From Osedax fenrisi (taxonomy: Eukaryota > Annelida > Polychaeta > Sabellida > Siboglinidae): 64,000 nt of DNA. The stretch covers positions 13,894,194 to 13,958,193 of the forward strand of contig OZ025245.1 of NCBI GenBank assembly GCA_964019155.1, written 5' to 3'. A program made the position numbers and the translations under genes. Shown here piece by piece: positions 58,311 through 64,000 of the stretch. The notes below the pieces were generated by a model. It saw only the letters and a program-made list of their open reading frames with translations. It was not told the DNA's origin and searched no databases. Every line of letters starts with the position of its first letter. Positions within the stretch are counted from its first letter, which is position 1.

Positions 58311-59698
58311 TATAACAATAACTCTAGTTAGTGCCACGGGCCGTTGTAAGACTATCACTCGGGTAATACGATATGATACCTAACGCGTTCATATCATCGA
58401 TATACACGCACGCACAAATACGCGCACGAACTAGTGGTACAGTAATAGCGGCCTGTTATTTGCTGCCACTGAGATCTCCATTGTTAGAGTACACACCAAC
58501 ACCACGTGGTCGCGCTATAGCCTACTTCCGAGTCACGTGTCCTTAAGATTAGCACGCGTATGCTTCCTTGTAATGCGTAACACTACGCGTGTGTCGCATA
58601 TGCATTCCAATATTTATCTATAGACATCTGTATATATATGAATAGCGAAGGATTACGAATTCGTAAACTATGTAATGCGAGTGGACCCGGTAAGATTAAC
58701 AATCCCATACATACTATAGCACATATTAATTAATATTATAGTAAACGAACTATAGTATATACGTGTTTACAATTAACTCGCGATATCTCAGAATTCAGCG
58801 CACCGAATAAATGTCTCTGAGATAACGAGATTTGAGATATCGAATTATTTGTAAGTTTAATTATATAGGTACAAAAAAAAACTTGAATTCGTAAAAAAAA
58901 ATATGTATATATTCAATACGATATGATATGTCATATCTACCCCTATAGGAAATATATTTCTATAGCGTATATACAAATACTCCTATACCCTATATGCCAC
59001 GGGGTCATAGGGTCAATTATACATACTATAATAGTTGCAATACCGGATGATGTACTGCCCTAGAGCTCGGGGTATACGTATACGGGCAATATATAGTGTA
59101 TATGATGTAAGAAGGTTTGACGTATTAACCTATATATGATATATAGGTTAATTGGTATAGGCGCTTTTTTGTGTGTGTGGGAACACAACTTTGTGGAAAA
59201 ACATCGATTTTTCGCGATTTAGAAACATTTAATGACAATAAATACGGTGAAATCGAATTTCGTGTTTTTCAATCAAATACGTTAATAGGTTAATTATAGG
59301 CGACGAGATCTAGGTCAGTATCGCAATACATACATCCGGTATCACAAACATTATAGTATGTATTATTGACCCTATAATACAATGGCGTATAGTATATAGG
59401 ATTATTTGTATATATATATATACATTTTATTTATATAGCGTATATGCTATATAAATATATTCCAATGTATCCGAAATTCACCAGACTTATATAAATCGTA
59501 AACAATAGTAGGTACCTATACCTATTATTTGTTAAACTTTTTCTTTTCTTTCGTAGTTTATAATAAAATAAACACGAATTCGATATTATGTATTCATTAT
59601 AAATTCAATATAATTGTTATCTTTATCAATATAATTGTTATCACCACACCTAGGTGATAACAGCTGTTCGTTGAAGAGTGTTCAGTACATATTATATA

Positions 59699-59774
59699 AC
59701 ATACGTTCAAACATACGTTCAAACATACGTTCAAACATACGTGCAAACATATGTTCAAACATACGTTCAAACAT
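59699..59774. repeat. 12-base minisatellite ACATACGTTCAA
   Basis: Six units with two substituted (GTGCAA, ATATGTTC), followed by a TA/CTATA-rich tract ending in an inverted TATAGTCAATATAGT pair. Confidence 0.92.
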
Positions 59775-59833
59775 ATTCTATATAGTCAATATAGTATATT
59801 ATTTTATATATATATACTCTATATATATATATA

Positions 59834-59869
<36 letters not shown>

Positions 59870-60120
59870 TATATTGACTATATATTATATATTCGGTACC
59901 TATATGTGGATGTCAATTATGCAATATTAAAGTGGTACCTCACGTACTACACATAACTAGGTCATTAGCGACATGTTCTACTACGTGTCCTTGTCATTAG
60001 CGTTGACTTGTCGGTGTAATTTAACGACCCGGATGAACATAATTACTTACGATATAACGTGCCCACACACGATATTTCACTACATATACGAACCGACTCC
60101 GCACCAATACATTACGTAAC

Positions 60121-60415
60121 AGTAATAGCCTCATAATAGCAACATAATAGCATAACAAATAACCTCACATGTTTACATTGTTCTATTATGCTGCTATTAT
60201 GTTGTCATTCATTTTAAAAGTATATTATTCTGCTATTATGTTGATAATATAATAATAGCAACATAATAGCAGCATAATGGCATTACAAATTAATAGCAGC
60301 ATTATAGACTTTTAATAGCAACATAATAGCAATATAGTATCACAATGTAAATATTTGAGGATATTAGTTATGCTATTATGTTGCTATTATGAGGTTATTA
60401 CTGTTTGCTGGGAAC
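60121..60415. mobile_element. Inverted-repeat MITE, AATAGCAACATAATAG family, copy 2
   Basis: The left end AGTAATAGCCTCATAATAGC is the complement of the right-end sequence GCTATTATGAGGTTATTACT at 16-17 of 20 positions or better. Internal AATAGCAACATAATAG repeats are shared with 1383-1679. Flanked by TTACGTAAC on both sides (60112-60120, 60416-60424), a candidate 9-base target duplication. Confidence 0.75.
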
Positions 60416-60496
60416 TTACGTAACAACGTACTGTACAGATGATGAGGGAGATCCGGAAGAGGAGCCGGAGGAATGATATAGGAAGATGGTACAGGG

Positions 60497-60776
60497 TACA
60501 CTGTAATAAGTAAATGGTTTTCTGCAGTAAAATAAATGGTATTTAAGGTGTGCTTATAATAGAACCCTTTTGATGGTTTTCTGCAGTGACATTTTTAGAA
60601 TACCATATTAAGGGTTTTCTTTTATCGGATTTAAGAATACCATTTAGAGGGTTTTATACAGTCGGTTTCACAGAATATCATTTAGAAGGTTTTAAATAAA
60701 TATTTTTTTTAAATACCCTTTCGATGGTTTTCTGCAGTAAATATCAGTCTAGAAAACCATCATTTTTAACAGTGTA
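60497..60776. mobile_element. Inverted-repeat element with TACACTGT ends and GGTTTTCTGCAGT repeats
   Basis: The left end is TACACTGTAATAAGTAAATG GTTTTCTGCAGT and the right end complement is TACACTGTTAAAAATGATGG TTTTCTAGACTG. Internal direct repeats GATGGTTTTCTGCAGT and GAATACCATTTAGAGGGTTT recur. 280 bases, no coding. The termini are shared in kind with the 48.7-kb element. Confidence 0.75.
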
Positions 60777-61019
60777 GTAGGATTAGAAGGGGGATCGTTT
60801 CTTAGCTAGGAAACCTATATTACTTTATCAATCATTCTTCAACATAAACTAATTGTTGCCAATCTGGTGAATCTTTGATCTCGAAACATTTATGCATGTA
60901 CAATATAAAATGTACAATATACAATTGTACATTGTACAATGTACATTGTACATCAATTTCTGGTGTATATTCGTATATGAAGAATGTCTTAAAAATTAAG
61001 CATTTACTATATATATATA

Positions 61020-61240
61020 TATAGTAATTATTTCTGGAGTACCTTCCTATTTATCAACGCTACTATCGGTGAAAAGAACTGGATAATCGAGGCGCTATCC
61101 CATGAAACTTGAAGAGGCTCGATGTCGATTACGAATCACAAATATGTCCTCAGAATTGCTGTTGCTTCGATATTGAACAAACTACCTCAGGCGATAAGAA
61201 GTGATCCTGTTATCTCAATATTCCGCAAAGTCTGAAGAAA
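61020..61240 (+). mobile_element. Possible LINE ORF2 terminus
   Basis: A frame reads VLRIAVASILNKLPQAIRSD and PVISIFRKV, then a stop, resembling the 'LWN.LP..IR...S...F++ ' end of LINE ORF2. A TAAATAAACTGTATTATT-like 3' end follows. Short and unverified. Confidence 0.35.
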
Positions 61241-61673
61241 AATATTTTATTATAATTTGTTGTTGTTAAAATTATTTGATTACACTTTAGAGAATTGTTG
61301 CTACTATTATGTAAGTATATAAATAAACTGTATTATTATATATATATATATTATATATATATATATATATATATGTTGTCTTCGGAAAACGGAGAATAAT
61401 AGTTCTCGACAGGTTATATATGTATTGAATGGAAACGACTGGACGTAGATGGGGAATATGGTGTGATTCGTGGATGTAGATTGATGGGTAATGGAGGACG
61501 GACGTGTTGGTCGAATCGAGAATGGAGGAAACCTCAAACTAAAACAAATATGGATACATGTGAAACATCATAAATATAAACAGTCATGATTAAATATGTA
61601 TCTATCGAGAAGTTCTTGCAATTAATATGATATGATTTACTAGCCTTTCTGTGTACGATGTTTGCACTATTAA

Positions 61674-62296
61674 GGGGATCCCGCACATTTAAAGTGATGA
61701 TAATTTATTATTTTTTTTATTTTTTTTTATTACATAATAATACTTATTGTAGTGTTTTTTAGTATCTGTAAACAAATTAGAGATGAATTCAGTCTAGAAT
61801 TGGAATAAAAATATGTTTTATGACGATAATATAATTCTATATTATATACTATTCAATATTACATTTGTATGCTGTCAAACTTCAAACGCTGTTTTCTCAG
61901 AATAATTATTTCGCGCTATGTAGCTGTGCATTCAAACATATAGAACATAAAAACTATTATAATTATAATATTAATTTTGTTTGCTTTATATAGAATTAAA
62001 TTTTGTGAATAGTAAAATAGAGAGATAATTAATAAAATGTATAGAATTCATTGTATAAAATGAGAATTTCTATAGAAATACCATCATTTTAGTATCGCTA
62101 ATTTGTAATTTAGATATATATAATATAATAGATAATAATATTAAAAATAACTTTCTATTTTCCTATGCATGTATATGTTATGAATACATTAAAATAGAAT
62201 TAATAGAATATCAGTTCTATTTTTTTTAGTGGACATATGTTTTTCCTATCTATGTATACACGAAATTGGCAAATTGCGTGTTATGTGCGGGATCCC
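61674..62296. mobile_element. MITE with TTAA target duplication and GGGATCCCGCACAT ends
   Basis: Left GGGGATCCCGCACAT and right ATGTGCGGGATCCC are inverted, and TTAA flanks both sides (61670-61673, 62297-62300). TTAA duplications point to piggyBac- or Kolobok-type transposases acting in trans. 623-base AT-rich interior with no coding. Confidence 0.82.
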
Positions 62297-62429
62297 TTAA
62301 ACCATATCATACCGAACTTCTCGATAATAACGAGATCACGTGATGGGCGTAGTGGGCGTATCTCTAATTATATAACTAGATAAAACCCGTGGATAAAACT
62401 AGTTAATCTAATTATAAACTACGCTCTCT

Positions 62430-62745
62430 TTTACAATTTACAAAACAGAAATGAAAAAAACAAATAACCGAAAATATCAAATCAACATTCATCCAAATAC
62501 AATTACATTCGTTCAAGTCACTTCTACTAATTGCAATTTACAAAACAGAAATCAAATTAAATAAAAAACAAATAACAAAATATATTAAATCAACATTTAT
62601 CCAAATTACATAACATTTAAATTCGTTCAAGCCACGTCTACTAATTGCAATTTACAAAACAGAAATCAAATTATATAAAAACACAAATATCAAAATATAT
62701 TAAATCAACATTTATCTAAATTACATAACACATTTATACTTAGTC
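62430..62745. repeat. Three tandem units of 100-114 bases
   Basis: TTTACAAAACAGAAAT recurs at 62437, 62537 and 62651, each followed by AAATCAACATTTATCCAAAT and GTTCAAGCCACGTCTACTAA or close variants. No coding. Confidence 0.85.
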
Positions 62746-62794
62746 CACAACACATTTATAAATACCTACATACAGTTATATACGTAGTTACTAT

Positions 62795-62851
<57 letters not shown>

Positions 62852-62891
62852 AAATAATCATAAATATATTAATATATTCGTAAATAAAAAT

Positions 62892-64000
62892 ATGATGATG
62901 ATGATATTAATTTTATTAGCACTAAAATAGGGTCATGTAGACACATTCGCTCGTGCGGAAAGAAAATAATAAAATAATAGTAATACGATAATAATTTAAT
63001 AATAATATACATTCAATATAACACGGACAGCAATACTAAATAATATAAAGGACTATTATATACTACAGTCTTCATTGATATGGTGTAGTGTTATATACTA
63101 CAGACTTCATTGATATAGTATAGTGTTATATAATAATAAGATAATAATAATACAATAACAATTTAATAATGATATACATTTAATATAACATGGACAACAA
63201 TAATAAGTTGGATGATTTATGATAGAGAGAAAAGAAGAAGTAAGATTTATAAATCTTTTGTGGGATCTAATAGAACGAATGTTAGGAGGAATGGGATTCC
63301 ATAAGGTTGGACCGGAATTTTTAAAAGCTCTAGAATTTAGGGAAGTTTTACTAGAATTCTGGGAGATAAGTAGAGTAGCATTTTAGTAACGAAGAGAAGA
63401 TAATATAGTACGTTTTTTAATTAGATCAGAGATATAGCTAGGGGTGAAAGAATATATTGATTTATGGAGTATAGATATAATAGACTATAAAATAATGATT
63501 GATTATAGACGTAATTTACACCTGAGGGAGAAGGGTAGCCACATACGAGATGATTGATGAAATTTTGTAGTAGAGTGATCAAGTTGTGTTATGCAGTAAG
63601 TAGTACGTATTGAGTAACGGATACTCCGATTAAGTGAAGCAGTAGCTTTAGCAGGGAGTAAATTCAGTAGGGAAGAACATTAGTCAATTCGGGAAAGTAT
63701 ATGAGCATTAATTAGAGTTTTAGTAAGGTTTCTGGAAAGTGATGTCCGTATTTTTTTAATTCTGAAGAGATGAAAGTTGGAGGATTTTGTAATGGATGAT
63801 ATGTGATTCTTAAATGATAATTTGTCATCAAATACTAATCCTAGGTTTTTGGAGGAATAAGAAGGAGAAATAATCATGTTATTTAGAGTTAAGTTTGGAA
63901 AGGAAGTTTCAGAAGTAGATATGTTAAGTACAGTAGTCTTAGAGGAATTAATTTGTAGTTTATTGAAGAGGAGCCATAATCTTATGGAGTTAACACACTC
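62892..64000 (-). mobile_element. Second copy of the CR1-like LINE, 3' part, decayed
   Basis: The minus strand matches the 3' half of the element at 52.4-57 kb: ATC tail, GCTAATAAA, the duplicated 3' UTR segment, and ORF2 C-terminal coding such as NLGLVFDDKLSF and SSNFHLFRIKK. Stops and indels interrupt the frame, for example an early stop after ILSRID. It runs off the right edge of the window, so its 5' extent is unknown. Confidence 0.9.

Larger units (their letters stand above)
57290..59690. other. Intergenic sequence with scattered CG-rich stretches
   Basis: Stretches near 57350-57600 and 58380-58620 contain CG dinucleotides and CACGTG-like motifs unlike the AT filler. A GT microsatellite lies at 58231. 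No ORF with family features on either strand. Confidence 0.35.

Noticed and set aside
61307..61537. 76-residue minus-strand ORF
   Set aside because: Low-complexity with a TA-encoded tail, no splice or family support.

Overview
The window looks like AT-rich genomic DNA from an invertebrate metazoan. The genes are spliced, host protein exons are relatively GC-rich islands in very AT-rich introns, many different LINE (non-LTR) retrotransposons and tRNA-derived SINEs are present, and (TA)n tracts occur every kilobase or so. I cannot place it to phylum from sequence alone. There are no bacterial operons, CRISPR arrays or rRNA genes.

Two host genes can be assembled exon by exon, and they are convergent. 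(1) On the + strand, 3296-20366: an alpha-1,3-fucosyltransferase (GT10) type II Golgi enzyme. Seven exons join in consistent phase from the membrane anchor to the stop codon; the initiator exon was not found. (2) On the - strand, 38514-21792: a complete rhodopsin-class GPCR. Six exons give an open frame of 368 residues carrying all seven transmembrane segments. The two 3' ends are about 1.4 kb apart. I see no functional link between the genes beyond adjacency.

Most of the rest is transposon sequence, much of it inside the introns. 1-3.2 kb: pogo-, hAT- and other inverted-repeat elements. 3.7-7.2 kb: a hAT-like element with an 8-bp target duplication that carries an antisense LINE remnant. 8.1-11.2 kb: a LINE containing an inverted duplication and three later insertions, each with its own target duplication. 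13.6-15.5 kb: an RTE-like LINE. 15.7-16.5 kb: a CR1/L2-like LINE. 17.8-19.5 kb: a giant CTA/GCT triplet array just inside a fucosyltransferase intron, with a 105-bp higher-order repeat. 25.9-31.3 kb: an R2-superclade LINE with a restriction-like endonuclease. It sits beside a GPCR exon and is itself split by a 2.2-kb element built of CTTAAG-containing tandem arrays. 32.2-35.8 kb: a second copy of that element, with a LINE tail inside its AAT array. 39.6-41.4 and 45.4-46.7 kb: two pogo/Tigger-like elements retaining degenerate DNA-binding domains. 52.4-57.0 kb: a nearly intact two-ORF CR1-like LINE in which ORF1 and ORF2 are in the same frame, separated by a single TGA followed by CTA. A decayed, inverted second copy enters from the right edge at 62.9 kb.

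The best candidates for something undescribed are the TGA-CTA junction of the CR1-like element and the CTTAAG-array transposon family.
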